Shown here: piece by piece, positions 16,482 to 25,736 of the stretch
Position numbering within the stretch: the first letter of the stretch is position 1
Layout of the letters: the number at the start of each line of letters is the position of its first letter
Origin: Chitinophagaceae bacterium
GTDB lineage: Bacteria; Bacteroidota; Bacteroidia; Chitinophagales; Chitinophagaceae
Length of the DNA: 64,000 nt
Reading direction: 5' to 3'
Assembly: GCA_017307735.1 (NCBI GenBank)
Contig: JAFKGR010000007.1
Span: forward strand, 248,001 to 312,000
Notes under the pieces: generated by a model
The model's database searches: none
The model's input: the letters and a program-made list of their open reading frames with translations, nothing else
Told to the model about the DNA's origin: nothing
Made by a program: the position numbers and the translations under genes

Positions 16482-18368
16482 ATGAAAAGAATCTTTGTTG
16501 TTTTACCTGTTTTATTTTTTTGTTCTTCAGTTTCAGGGCAATCTCCTTCGTCAAAAAATACAATTCGTATAATCCCGGAACCTGTTTCGGTACAGGCACT
16601 ACCGGGCTTCTTTGAATTAAATGCCAAAACGGTAATTGATTGTGAAAGATCTTCTTCGCTGAGGAATGTAGCAGATCTTTTCATTGACCAATTGAAGAAA
16701 AGTACAGGTTTTAATTTAAGAATTGATAACAATATTTCAGGTAAGAGAAGTAATCGGATCCATTTAAAGTTAAATCCTGAATATGATTCTTTGCTGGGTG
16801 ATGAAGGTTACCGGCTAAGCATTTCGGCCAAACAGGTGGATGTAACAGCCAATAAACCGGCCGGAATATTTTATGGTCTTCAGACTTTTAAACAGCTATT
16901 GCCTGCAAACATGGAAAGCGATACTCTAATAAAAGAGGTTCATTGGGCAATGCCATGCACTAACATCATAGATTATCCGAAATTTCACTGGCGTGGGATG
17001 ATGCTGGATGTCAGTCGGCATTTTTTTACAAAGAAAGAGGTTGAGAACTATATAGATCAACTGGCAAAATACAAGTACAATATTTTTCACTGGCATCTTA
17101 CAGATGATCAGGGATGGAGGATTGAAATCAAAGGCCTGCCGGAACTGACTGAAGTGGGCGCCTGGCGTGTGCCGAGGTCGGGATCATGGCGTGTACAGGG
17201 AGAAATAAAAACGAATGAAAAACCCACCTATGGCGGATTTTACACGCAAAAGGAAATCAGAGAAGTGATTGATTATGCTAAAAAAAGATTTATCAATATC
17301 CTTCCCGAAATAGATGTGCCCGGTCACAGCCTGGCACTTATTGCATCTTATCCAAATCTGTCCTGTACGCAAATTCCTTATCCTGTTTATCCAAAGAATG
17401 TTCCGGACAGTATCGATAATGATTTGTGTATTGCCAATGATTCCACATGGATGATTCTTGATAAAATTTTCACGCAGGTAGCTCAATTATTTCCTTTCGA
17501 GTACATTCATGTCGGTGGAGATGAAGCAGGTAGAAAGTTCTGGATAAAACATGATCTCGATAAGGAATTAATGGAAAAAGCAGGACTGAAAACCCCGGAG
17601 GAATTACAGAGTTATTTTGAGAAAAGACTCGAAAAAATAATAATTTCCAAAGGAAAGAAGATGATGGGTTGGGACGAGATTCTGGAAGGAGGGCTTGCCC
17701 CGGAGGCAGCCGTAATGAGCTGGCGTGGCATTGACGGCGGAATCAAAGCGTCGCAAATGAATCATCAGGTTGTCATGAATGTATATGGCAAAACTTATTT
17801 CAGCCAGTTGCAGGGTGATCCGTTGATTGAACCGGAAGGCCCGGCCATGACAAGATTAAAAAAGAGCTACTCAACAGAGATCTTGCCTTCTGGTATAGAT
17901 CCGAAGTGGGTGTTGGGTGGCGAAGCTTCTTTGTGGACGGAATTTATTCCAAACTTTCGTCATCTTGAATACATGACATGGCCGAGGGCGTTGGCTGCGG
18001 CTGAAGTTTTCTGGGGAACCAAAACCAACTGGGATGATTTTGTTGGCCGGGTAGAAACGAATCTTCCACGATTAAATGCTGCTAAAGTTAAATATGCGCC
18101 GAGCATGTTCGATCCGGTCATTTCAGCCGTGAAAAAAAATGATTCTTTGAAAGTGGTGTTGGATACGGAAATTCCGGGATTAGATATTTATTACACATTT
18201 GACGGAACATATCCGGATTCATTTTATCCGGAATATAATGGCTATCCCCTGAGCATTCCGGCTGAAGCTTCAGAAATTCGAGTTGTTACTTACAAAAACG
18301 GTAAACAAATCGGGAGACAAATTAATTGTCCGGTCAGCGCACTTAAAAAAAGAGTAGGTCATCAATGA
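16482..18368 (+). CDS. Beta-N-acetylhexosaminidase, GH20
   Basis: Exported glycoside hydrolase that removes terminal GlcNAc/GalNAc. It has 628 aa with a signal peptide (ends near SVSGQ). The GH20b N-domain occupies residues about 25-145, then the catalytic barrel starts at HWRGMMLDVSRHF. NIFHWHLTDDQGWRIEIK, HVGGDEAGRKFW with the catalytic Asp347-Glu348 pair, and the substrate Trp residues (MMGWDEI, GGEASLWTE) are all present. About 80 C-terminal residues with DIYYTFDGTYPD form a chitobiase C-terminal-like domain. Active in the periplasm or on the surface. Confidence 0.94.
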   Translation: MKRIFVVLPVLFFCSSVSGQSPSSKNTIRIIPEPVSVQALPGFFELNAKTVIDCERSSSLRNVADLFIDQLKKSTGFNLRIDNNISGKRSNRIHLKLNPEYDSLLGDEGYRLSISAKQVDVTANKPAGIFYGLQTFKQLLPANMESDTLIKEVHWAMPCTNIIDYPKFHWRGMMLDVSRHFFTKKEVENYIDQLAKYKYNIFHWHLTDDQGWRIEIKGLPELTEVGAWRVPRSGSWRVQGEIKTNEKPTYGGFYTQKEIREVIDYAKKRFINILPEIDVPGHSLALIASYPNLSCTQIPYPVYPKNVPDSIDNDLCIANDSTWMILDKIFTQVAQLFPFEYIHVGGDEAGRKFWIKHDLDKELMEKAGLKTPEELQSYFEKRLEKIIISKGKKMMGWDEILEGGLAPEAAVMSWRGIDGGIKASQMNHQVVMNVYGKTYFSQLQGDPLIEPEGPAMTRLKKSYSTEILPSGIDPKWVLGGEASLWTEFIPNFRHLEYMTWPRALAAAEVFWGTKTNWDDFVGRVETNLPRLNAAKVKYAPSMFDPVISAVKKNDSLKVVLDTEIPGLDIYYTFDGTYPDSFYPEYNGYPLSIPAEASEIRVVTYKNGKQIGRQINCPVSALKKRVGHQ

Positions 18369-18523
18369 AACATTCCCGTAATTGTTTTTTTGAATATTGT
18401 GTTGTACAGAATTTGAGTACTTGCTTATGCGATGAGAAAATTATTATTGAATGAGACCAGAAAAATAATTCTGCCTGATGATACAATGTATTTTTGCAGC
18501 GGCAAACAAAAAAGAATTACCCT

Positions 18524-19807
18524 ATGTCAGATAATGTTGAATATGTAAGCGCGTCGAAAGCCCTTGAAATCATTCAATCTGGAAATCGTGTATTAATTCA
18601 TGGCAGCGCCATGACGCCGACGATGTTATTGAATGAAATGGCCAAACAAGCTTCCCGGCTGAAGAATGTTGAGGTGGTTTCGATCACTCTTCACGGTGAA
18701 GTGGCCATTGCGAAAAAAGAATTATCAAACAGTTTCAAAATCAATTCACTGTTTGTTTCTGCTGCGGTGCGTAAGGAAATTAATGAAGGATATGGAGATT
18801 ATGTGCCTATATTTTTGAGTGAGATCCCTAACCTTTTTAAAAGAAAAATACTGCCGCTTGATGTAGCGCTTGTCCAGGTTTCCCCACCGGATGTTCATGG
18901 TTATTGTTCTCTTGGGTTGTCCGTTGATATCGCACGTGCCGCGGTGGATAATTCGAAATACATCATTGCGCAGGTGAACCCGAATGTGCCACGGACATTG
19001 GGAGACGGACTGATTCATTTTCGCCGGTTTCATGCAATGGTTTGGAGTGAAGAACCACTCCATGAAATGGATTCAAAACCTTTGACCGAAGTGGAAATGG
19101 CCATTGGGAAAAATGTGGCTTCTCTCATTGACGACAGGTGTACACTTCAGATGGGCATTGGTTCTATACCAAATGCTGTTTTAAAATTACTTACCAATCA
19201 CAAGGATTTGGGCATCCACACAGAAATGTGCTCGGACGGAATTATTGAGCTGATCGCGAAAGGCATTATCACAAATAAATACAAAAAGATCAGAAGGAAT
19301 ATTAATGTTACTTCGTTTGCCCTCGGGACAAAACGATTGTATGATTTTGTAAATGACAATCCTTCTTTTCATTTCCTTGATATTTCTTTTGTCAATGACC
19401 CGCACGTTATTCGAAGAATCGATAAAATGATTGCAATTAACAGCGCCATTGAAATTGACCTGACAGGTCAGGTATGTTCTGATTCAATCGGTACCTATCA
19501 ATATTCCGGTATCGGCGGCCAGATGGATTTTATGAGAGGTGCTGCCATCAGCGAGGGTGGTAAACCCATATTGGCGTTGCCTTCCAGAACGAAAAAAGGA
19601 GTTTCCCGAATTGTTCCTTTTCTTAAATCAGGTGCTGGGGTGGTAACGACGCGGGGGCATGTACATTATGTAGTGACTGAATATGGGATTGCTTTTCTCT
19701 ATGGTAAAAATTTACGGCAAAGAGCAAAGGCACTGATAGAACTTGCACATCCTGACGACCGGGAAATGCTGGAGAAAGCCGCTTTTGAGAGATTCAAAGT
19801 TTTTTAA
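18524..19807 (+). CDS. Acetyl-CoA hydrolase/transferase (4-hydroxybutyrate CoA-transferase-like)
   Basis: Class I CoA-transferase fold, 427 aa from ATG 18524. The N-terminal half carries GSAMTPTMLLNEM and VSPPDVHGYCSLG. The C-terminal half carries the active-site Glu region LGIHTEMCSDGIIEL, the oxyanion/CoA loop GIGGQMDFMRGA and the family-specific SRIVPFLKSGAGVVTTRGHVHYVVTE. It could move CoA between short-chain acids and acetate or hydrolyse acetyl-CoA. Substrate is not decidable. The gene appears monocistronic. Confidence 0.9.
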   Translation: MSDNVEYVSASKALEIIQSGNRVLIHGSAMTPTMLLNEMAKQASRLKNVEVVSITLHGEVAIAKKELSNSFKINSLFVSAAVRKEINEGYGDYVPIFLSEIPNLFKRKILPLDVALVQVSPPDVHGYCSLGLSVDIARAAVDNSKYIIAQVNPNVPRTLGDGLIHFRRFHAMVWSEEPLHEMDSKPLTEVEMAIGKNVASLIDDRCTLQMGIGSIPNAVLKLLTNHKDLGIHTEMCSDGIIELIAKGIITNKYKKIRRNINVTSFALGTKRLYDFVNDNPSFHFLDISFVNDPHVIRRIDKMIAINSAIEIDLTGQVCSDSIGTYQYSGIGGQMDFMRGAAISEGGKPILALPSRTKKGVSRIVPFLKSGAGVVTTRGHVHYVVTEYGIAFLYGKNLRQRAKALIELAHPDDREMLEKAAFERFKVF

Positions 19808-19980
19808 GAAAATTTCAGGTTTCTTTCTTTGAATGGGAATTTATTATATTTAATTCCGTTTTTTGTATTTCTTTTTTAGAATATTATTTGGAGTTTTTAT
19901 CGATTGATTTATCTGAGGTGCGGGAATACCCGGGTTGGCACGGGCTGATAAGATTCAATCAATACCCCAAATCTTAGCTT

Positions 19981-21084
19981 ATGTATGTATTCAGGAAAAT
20001 CAGTAAAACTGAGACCTCATTTATCAAGGGGGTTGCGATGCTTTTCATTGTTTTTCATAATTTTTCTCATGCCATACCCCCCTGGAAAGGAGAAAATGAA
20101 TTCGGTTTTTCCTTCGAGAATACCAGTTCTTTTCTGCAATTATTATCGGATAAGCCTTCTGAATTTGTAAGATTGTTTTTTGCATTTTTTGGCCATTATG
20201 GAGTGGAATTGTTTTTTTTTATAAGTGGTTATAGCCTTTTTTTATCTTATGTAAATAAAAAAATAAGGTGGGCTGGTTTTGTGAAAAATCATTTGATTAA
20301 ACTTTATCCCACTTATCTGTTGGCCATCTGTTTTTATTTTCTTCTTTACCCGTTGAGATTTCAGCAGTTTCCTGATCTTACTCATTTAAAGATTGCTGCA
20401 CTGGATTTGTTTTTTCTTCAAAATTTCTTTCCCGGGCATTATCCATTCAAATTAATTGGTCCGTGGTGGTTCTTCTCAGTGATCTTACAATTTTATGTTT
20501 TATTCCCGCTTATTATGAAATTATTTCATCGTTTCGGAATTAAGATTGTTATCCTTCTGGGTTTGTTGTCATTTGCCCTGATTTTTTCACTTTCAACCTG
20601 GATTTTTGAGAATTGGGATTATACCTTTTTTCAGTTTTTTATAGGTTGGTTACCTGTATTTTGCCTCGGAATTTTATTTGCCTGGCTTTCTGAATTCAAA
20701 TTGCCCTTATGGTTGATAATTCTTTCATTTTGTCTGATCATTCTTGGAAACTTAAATATTTACTTCTGGTATTTTGTCCCAGTGGCGGTAACCATTTTCC
20801 TGTTAAGTGCCATCCGCAAACTGATGCCTTTGATTGCAAAAAATGAAAGGATTTTTTCAATCGTTACGTGGACCGGAAAAAGTTCCCTGTTTATTTTTGC
20901 TTTCCACCCTATGTTACGTCATCCCTTTGTAATGGGTGCACTTAAATACAATTCTCCGGTATTGACGGTTTTGCTTGGATTGGTATTTATTTTTGTTTCA
21001 TTACTCGCCGCATGGATGGTAAAGAAAGTGGAAAATAAGATTCAAAAAAGGTTCATTCAGCCCTACCTCGCAAAAAGAAATTAG
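19981..21084 (+). CDS. Acyltransferase-3 family membrane protein
   Basis: An integral membrane O-acyltransferase of 367 aa with about ten hydrophobic segments. Family hallmarks are the first helix with FIKGVAMLFIVFHNFSH (catalytic-type His), GHYGVELFFFISGYSLFLSY, and GPWWFFSVILQFYVLFPLI. It has no SGNH domain. Such enzymes acetylate or acylate surface polysaccharides or peptidoglycan-linked glycans. It is flanked by long AT-rich spacers and no glycosyltransferases, so the acceptor is unknown. Confidence 0.88.
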   Translation: MYVFRKISKTETSFIKGVAMLFIVFHNFSHAIPPWKGENEFGFSFENTSSFLQLLSDKPSEFVRLFFAFFGHYGVELFFFISGYSLFLSYVNKKIRWAGFVKNHLIKLYPTYLLAICFYFLLYPLRFQQFPDLTHLKIAALDLFFLQNFFPGHYPFKLIGPWWFFSVILQFYVLFPLIMKLFHRFGIKIVILLGLLSFALIFSLSTWIFENWDYTFFQFFIGWLPVFCLGILFAWLSEFKLPLWLIILSFCLIILGNLNIYFWYFVPVAVTIFLLSAIRKLMPLIAKNERIFSIVTWTGKSSLFIFAFHPMLRHPFVMGALKYNSPVLTVLLGLVFIFVSLLAAWMVKKVENKIQKRFIQPYLAKRN

Positions 21085-21320
21085 TCATGTTATGAATTCC
21101 GGCTCTGAAATTGCTTTAGCTATTTTGACAATTAAATAAGAAGATTTTTATCCGGAAAATATCATGATCTATTTGGTTGGGGTAAATGAATACGAGAAAT
21201 TATTTTTGCCCAGTTTCACCCAAAACTAAAATTGAAATTCTTTGCCGGATTGAGATCGGATATTCTTATATTTAGGAGGTACAGATGTTTTTTAATTTAT
21301 AAGATTTCAGATTTTTTCAA

Positions 21321-22157
21321 ATGAAGGTGGCTATGAATTTAGAAGCGTATTTAAAAAGAATTGATTATTTACATTCCTTATCACCGGATTTGGATACTCT
21401 TACCCGTCTGCAGGAACATCATACCCGGTCAATTCCTTTTGAAAACCTGAACCCGCTTCTCGGAATCCCTGTGAAGCTCGATCGGGAATCTCTTCAACAA
21501 AAATTGGTTAATGACGGGAGAGGTGGCTATTGTTTTGAAAATAACGGATTTTTCAAAATGGTTCTTGAAGAAATCGGTTTTGAGGTAACCCCGCTCGCCG
21601 GCAGGGTAATGTGGAATCAACCCGAAGATGTTGTAGCCAGAAAAACCCACATGATTTTGTTAGTCCACATTCACGGTGCGGATTATCTTGTTGATGTGGG
21701 ATTTGGCGGTTATGTCCCGACGGTACCACTTTTGTTTAAACCTGATTTAATTCAACAAACGCCTCACGAATCGTATAGGCTTGAGAAGAATGAAAATGTT
21801 TATACGCTCAGGATCAGGGTGGATGAAAAATGGAGAATTATGTATCGGTTTAAAGCTGATCCGGTACCGCAGATAGATTATGAAGTGGCCAACTGGTACA
21901 CTTCCACCTGCCCGGCATGTTTCTTTACCACAGGGTTGGATGTGGCACGTGCGGATACGGGATACCGTTATACATTGCGGGATAACCGGTTTGTCATCCG
22001 CAATGCTGAAAAGAAAAAAGAAATCCGGATTCTGTCTTCAGTAAATGAGATGAAGGAAGTACTCAGGAGCTATTTTAAAATCAGGCTTCCCCAGGCAGAT
22101 AATCTTGAGGCCAGGCTCAATGACGTTTTGGAAATGGCGAAAGCAGATGCCGGATGA
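21321..22157 (+). CDS. Arylamine N-acetyltransferase
   Basis: Cytosolic NAT of 278 aa that transfers acetyl from acetyl-CoA to arylamines or hydrazines. The Cys-His-Asp triad is visible as Cys71 (GRGGYCFENN), His110 (KTHMILLV) and Asp125 (YLVDVGFGG), at normal family spacing. RSIPFENLN near residue 40 is also conserved. ATGs at 21321 and 21333 are both possible starts. It lies alone, convergent with the FAD-linked oxidase. Confidence 0.93.
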   Translation: MKVAMNLEAYLKRIDYLHSLSPDLDTLTRLQEHHTRSIPFENLNPLLGIPVKLDRESLQQKLVNDGRGGYCFENNGFFKMVLEEIGFEVTPLAGRVMWNQPEDVVARKTHMILLVHIHGADYLVDVGFGGYVPTVPLLFKPDLIQQTPHESYRLEKNENVYTLRIRVDEKWRIMYRFKADPVPQIDYEVANWYTSTCPACFFTTGLDVARADTGYRYTLRDNRFVIRNAEKKKEIRILSSVNEMKEVLRSYFKIRLPQADNLEARLNDVLEMAKADAG

Positions 22158-22194
22158 AGAGTTTAGCTCTCCTGTGTTATTTGAAACTAACAGA

Positions 22195-23610
22195 TTAGTC
22201 AAATATTTTCCCTGCGTTCAGGATGTTGTTGGGATCAAAAACTTTTTTGATACCCCGCATGAGATTTAATTGCGTTTCAGAAAAAACAATATCCATAAAT
22301 CCTTTCTGAACAAGGCCGATACCATGTTCACCGCTGATGGTTCCACCGAGGTTATGTACAAGTGTAAACAAAGCCCTGAGAGATTTGATGATTTCCGGAT
22401 CGTCCTGCGAATTAGAAGTTCCTTCTTTTTTAATTCGGATGTGCAGGTTCCCATCACCCGCATGGCCGTAACAAACCGAAGTGAAACCATGCTCCATCCC
22501 CAAATTTTTAACCCCTTTAATCAAATCCGGCAGACGATATCTTGGAACGACCGTATCTTCTTCAATCGTGTACCCAACTCTTTTCACAACTTCCGCAACT
22601 TTTCGGCGAAGTTTCCAAAGAGATTCTTTCTGCGCACTTGAATCGGCAAAATAAATTTCACCGCAATCAAAATTTTGCAACAATTCAGAAATGGCTTCCA
22701 TTTCGGTCATCAAAGTTTCTTCATGATTTCCATCAACCTCAATGATCAGATGCGCTGCTATGTCATCTGAAATTGGAATGGATCCCGCGTCCACTTCTTT
22801 GCTCACAATTTTCAGCGCATCAATTTCCATCAGCTCCAATGCGCTGGGAGTATATCCTGCACGGAAAATGGCGCTGACGGCTTCACTGGCTTTTTCAACC
22901 TCTTTAAAAGGCACCAGCATGAGTAAATCGTGTTCCGGGTAGGGGATAAGTTTCAAAACAATTTTTGTAACAAAACAAAGTGTTCCTTCACTTCCAACTA
23001 CGAGTTGGGTCAGATTATATCCTGTGGAATTTTTAAGAACGTTTGCACCTGTCCACATGATTTCGCCGGAAGGCAAAACAACTTCGAGGTTGAGAACATA
23101 GTCTTTTACAACTCCGTATTTCACCGCTTTGGGGCCACCGCTCCCTTCAGAAATATTTCCGCCAATAAAGCAAGAACCTTTGCTCGCGGGGTCCGGAGGA
23201 TAAAATAATTTTTTTGCTTTGACTGCATTCTGCAATTCTTCTGTGATGACACCGGGTTCTGTGATAACCTGCAGATTTTGTTCATCAATTTCAAGAATGG
23301 AATTCATTCTTTCGGTTGTGATGACAACACCACCGAGATTGGGTAATGCGCCGCCGCTCAATCCTGTACCGGCTCCGCGGGGAGTAACGGGTATCAGGCT
23401 CTGGTTACAGATTTTCAGGACATTGCTAATTTCTTCTGCTGTGCGTGCCCTGATTACTACCTGGGGCATAAAACGAAGACTTTCGGTTTGGTCGTGGGTA
23501 AATTTTTCTTTTTCTTCATCGTTGGTAATGACATATTCATTACCACAAATTTTTTTAAATGAATCGATGATCTCATTTGTGAGATTGGAAGAGGTTGGTT
23601 GTGTGTTCAT
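22195..23610 (-). CDS. FAD-linked oxidase (GlcD/D-lactate dehydrogenase-like)
   Basis: Flavoprotein of 471 aa oxidising a 2-hydroxy acid such as glycolate or D-lactate. The FAD_binding_4 domain shows VTPRGAGTGLSGGALP, PDPASKGSCFIGGNISEGSGG and VVGSEGTLCFVTKI. The C-terminal oxidase domain shows CYGHAGDGNLHIRI and GGTISGEHGIGLVQK. It resembles GlcD rather than the longer Fe-S-fused D-LDH types. No GlcE/GlcF partners are next to it, so it may act alone with a membrane electron acceptor. Confidence 0.92.
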   Translation of the reverse strand: MNTQPTSSNLTNEIIDSFKKICGNEYVITNDEEKEKFTHDQTESLRFMPQVVIRARTAEEISNVLKICNQSLIPVTPRGAGTGLSGGALPNLGGVVITTERMNSILEIDEQNLQVITEPGVITEELQNAVKAKKLFYPPDPASKGSCFIGGNISEGSGGPKAVKYGVVKDYVLNLEVVLPSGEIMWTGANVLKNSTGYNLTQLVVGSEGTLCFVTKIVLKLIPYPEHDLLMLVPFKEVEKASEAVSAIFRAGYTPSALELMEIDALKIVSKEVDAGSIPISDDIAAHLIIEVDGNHEETLMTEMEAISELLQNFDCGEIYFADSSAQKESLWKLRRKVAEVVKRVGYTIEEDTVVPRYRLPDLIKGVKNLGMEHGFTSVCYGHAGDGNLHIRIKKEGTSNSQDDPEIIKSLRALFTLVHNLGGTISGEHGIGLVQKGFMDIVFSETQLNLMRGIKKVFDPNNILNAGKIFD

Positions 23611-24038
23611 TTCCCGGGTTTCTACTTTGCGTTTTTGGTAGAAGTTTTAATTTTCTTTTACCAATGGTGAAAAATCTTTCTGAGAATCAAAATTAATCAC
23701 AAGCGGGCAACCGCCAAAAAGTTTAGGGTTTAGGGTTTAGGGTGTAGAGTTTAGGTTTTTAAGTTTTGAAAGTATAGAAGTATAGAAGTTTGTCCGCTGT
23801 GGCGTATTTGAAAGTTTAGAAATTTAGAGGTTTAGATGTTGAGATGCCTGCCCGTCGTGGCAGATTAAACGATGGGCAATGTATTATTTATCGTTTCCTC
23901 TGCTCTTTTCAAAGATGTAAAAGAAAATTTTATTTGATTCAAATAACCAAACGTCTAAACCTCTAACCGCCTAACCGTCAAAAAAGTCTGACAGCCTAAC
24001 CTTAGAATCTTCCATCCAAATGAAAACTATCCCCCCCG
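23611..24038. repeat. Intergenic TTTAGG heptamer array and inverted repeats
   Basis: No gene is seen. Bases 23721-23755 are five near-perfect heptamers (GTTTAGG, one variant GTGTAGA). A 13-base perfect inverted repeat pairs TTAGAGGTTTAGA (23824-23836) with TCTAAACCTCTAA (23954-23966). GC-rich short palindrome-like pieces (CTGCCCGTCGTGGCAG at 23853-23868 and TCCGCTGTGGCG near 23793) resemble the palindrome in the tRNA repeat. The right side has CTAAACC/CTAACCG units in the opposite orientation. Confidence 0.75.
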
Positions 24039-24401
24039 TTAATACTGATTCGTGCTCAGCAAAACCAGCGTACATGCATTTTGCGGTGTAATACCGTTTT
24101 TCTGTGCAAGTTCAAATAGTTCCGGATTTTCAGCGCCGGGATTGAAAATAATCCTTTCAGGTTTTTGTTTCAAAATATAATCGTAGTACTGACGCTGATT
24201 TTTTTCACTCAGATACATCGTCACCGTATTCAAGTCTTTAAAATCGGGATGATCTTTATAAATCTTTACTCCATCAGCTTCTCCATCTTTGGCACCGATG
24301 GCAACAACGTCATGGCCGTGTTGTTTTAGTTTCTTGATGGCCATGTTTGAATATCTCTCCGGATTTTCACTCGCACCCAATACCAACGTTTTCTTTTTCA
24401 T
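24039..24401 (-). CDS. CoA-binding domain protein (YccU type)
   Basis: A 120-aa single-domain Rossmann protein of the CoA_binding_2 family: KKTLVLGASENPERYSNMAI at the N-terminus (phosphate loop), VVAIGAKDGEADG, and RIIFNPGAENPELFELAQ near the end. It binds CoA and its role is unknown. Its ATG lies 35 bases inside the preceding DCC-family gene, so the two are translationally coupled. Confidence 0.88.
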   Translation of the reverse strand: MKKKTLVLGASENPERYSNMAIKKLKQHGHDVVAIGAKDGEADGVKIYKDHPDFKDLNTVTMYLSEKNQRQYYDYILKQKPERIIFNPGAENPELFELAQKNGITPQNACTLVLLSTNQY

Positions 24402-24804
24402 ATTTATAGTTTAGAAATTTAGATTTTATTTCAGATGTAGGTACCATACATTCTTCTTTCCTGCCAAACCAATGGTAACGGTTTTTTGCAATGAGTTTAT
24501 AAAATGCATCCCTGATAAATTTTGGGATGATGATAAGTGCGTAAAACCATTTCCATCCGGCGGAAAGTTTCTTCATAATTTTCAATACTGCTGTTGAACG
24601 ATTGAAAAGTTTATTTTTCTCAATTAAAACAATAGTTGATAGTTTTTCCGTGACATCAAACTTCTTTAAGAGATCATCTCCAATCTCACTTTGCAGGGGT
24701 GCAAACATGAACTGATTTCTTTTGTCATGACGGATAACAAAATTGACAAAACCATTGCACAGATTGCACACACCATCAAATAATATGATTGTTTTATCCT
24801 CCAC
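24367..24804 (-). CDS. DCC family thiol-disulfide oxidoreductase-like protein (DUF393)
   Basis: A 145-aa protein with the DCC signature DGVCNLCNGFVNFVI (Cys13-x-x-Cys16), then STIVLIEK and FGRKEECMVPTSEIKSKFL, where most family members end. Here about 14 further residues (NYKYEKENVG...) read through into the start of the CoA-binding gene. The redox role is predicted from the CxxC only. It is first gene of a two-gene operon. Confidence 0.88.
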   Translation of the reverse strand: MEDKTIILFDGVCNLCNGFVNFVIRHDKRNQFMFAPLQSEIGDDLLKKFDVTEKLSTIVLIEKNKLFNRSTAVLKIMKKLSAGWKWFYALIIIPKFIRDAFYKLIAKNRYHWFGRKEECMVPTSEIKSKFLNYKYEKENVGIGCE

Positions 24805-24900
24805 GTTTACAAAATTACCACCCCTTTGTCAGACAAATAAAAAGTACTTAAATATAACCTAAACTGTGGTTCTCTCATGCTATCTGAAAAGAATCAATTT

Positions 24901-24908
24901 TATCTTTG
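24901..24908 (+). promoter_or_regulatory. Promoter -7 element for the YugP-like peptidase
   Basis: TATCTTTG is a good TAnnTTTG match 22 bases before the ATG at 24931. It also argues against the upstream in-frame starts. No good -33 element is evident. Confidence 0.45.
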
Positions 24909-24930
24909 CAGTTCAAAAAATGAAGAAGAT

Positions 24931-25620
24931 ATGATATTTCCTATAATATTGATTTCCCTGGTTTTCATGGTAATAGGTATGGTAGTTCAGTCAAGGCTGA
25001 AAAGCCGTTTTGCCGAATATGCCAAGGTGCCAACAAGCAGTGGAATGAGCGGCAAAGAAGTTGCTGAAAAAATGTTGAATGACAACGGAATTTATGATGT
25101 GAAAGTGGTTTCTGCACAGGGCTTCCTGAGCGATCATTATAATCCAGCAAATAAAACAGTGAATCTAAGCCCGGATGTATATAACGGGAGAAATGTATCT
25201 GCGGCTGCAGTGGCAGCCCATGAATGCGGACATGCAGTTCAGCATGCAACAGCCTATTCCATGCTTCGACTCCGAAGCGCTTTGGTACCTGTGGTTTCCG
25301 TTAGTTCCAACCTTTCACAATGGGTAATTCTGATCGGACTTGGATTATTTGGATTTGGCGGGGGAAATACCACAGTTCTGCTGATTGGGATTATTCTTTT
25401 TGCCATGACCACCCTCTTTTCAGTTATTACGTTGCCGGTTGAACTGGATGCCTCCAATCGTGCATTGAAATGGCTGGATACTGCACAGATAACACAACCG
25501 CAGGAACATGTAAAAGCCAAAGACGCCTTAAAATGGGCTGCTTTGACTTATGTGGTTGCTGCCCTGGCTTCTATCGCCATGTTGATTCAATACATTATGA
25601 TTTATAACGACAGAAGATAG
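24931..25620 (+). CDS. Neutral zinc metallopeptidase (YugP family)
   Basis: Membrane protein of 229 aa with an N-terminal anchor (IFPIILISLVFMVIGMVV), a cytosolic metallopeptidase domain with HECGH in VAAHECGHAVQHA, and three more C-terminal hydrophobic segments. The GMSGKEVAEKMLNDNGI stretch and LPVELDASNRA are conserved in YugP proteins. An upstream in-frame ATG at 24877 exists but would lie before the -7 box. The physiological target is unknown. Confidence 0.9.
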   Translation: MIFPIILISLVFMVIGMVVQSRLKSRFAEYAKVPTSSGMSGKEVAEKMLNDNGIYDVKVVSAQGFLSDHYNPANKTVNLSPDVYNGRNVSAAAVAAHECGHAVQHATAYSMLRLRSALVPVVSVSSNLSQWVILIGLGLFGFGGGNTTVLLIGIILFAMTTLFSVITLPVELDASNRALKWLDTAQITQPQEHVKAKDALKWAALTYVVAALASIAMLIQYIMIYNDRR

Positions 25621-25736
25621 CCGATACGATTCGGAAAAAAGAAAATTGAAAATCGTTTCTGAAAAGAAAATAACTGATGGTTGGCTATTCCTGCAATTTC
25701 ATAAGTATTATCTCATTCCATTATTTTATTTGAATT

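Noticed and set aside
19921..19980. GC-rich element (GCGGGAATACCCGGGTTGGCACGGGC) before the acyltransferase as a riboswitch
   Set aside because: No match to a riboswitch class I know; the pairing is short and ambiguous.
23721..23760. Tandem heptamers as a CRISPR-like array
   Set aside because: Units are seven bases without spacers and no cas gene is in the window.
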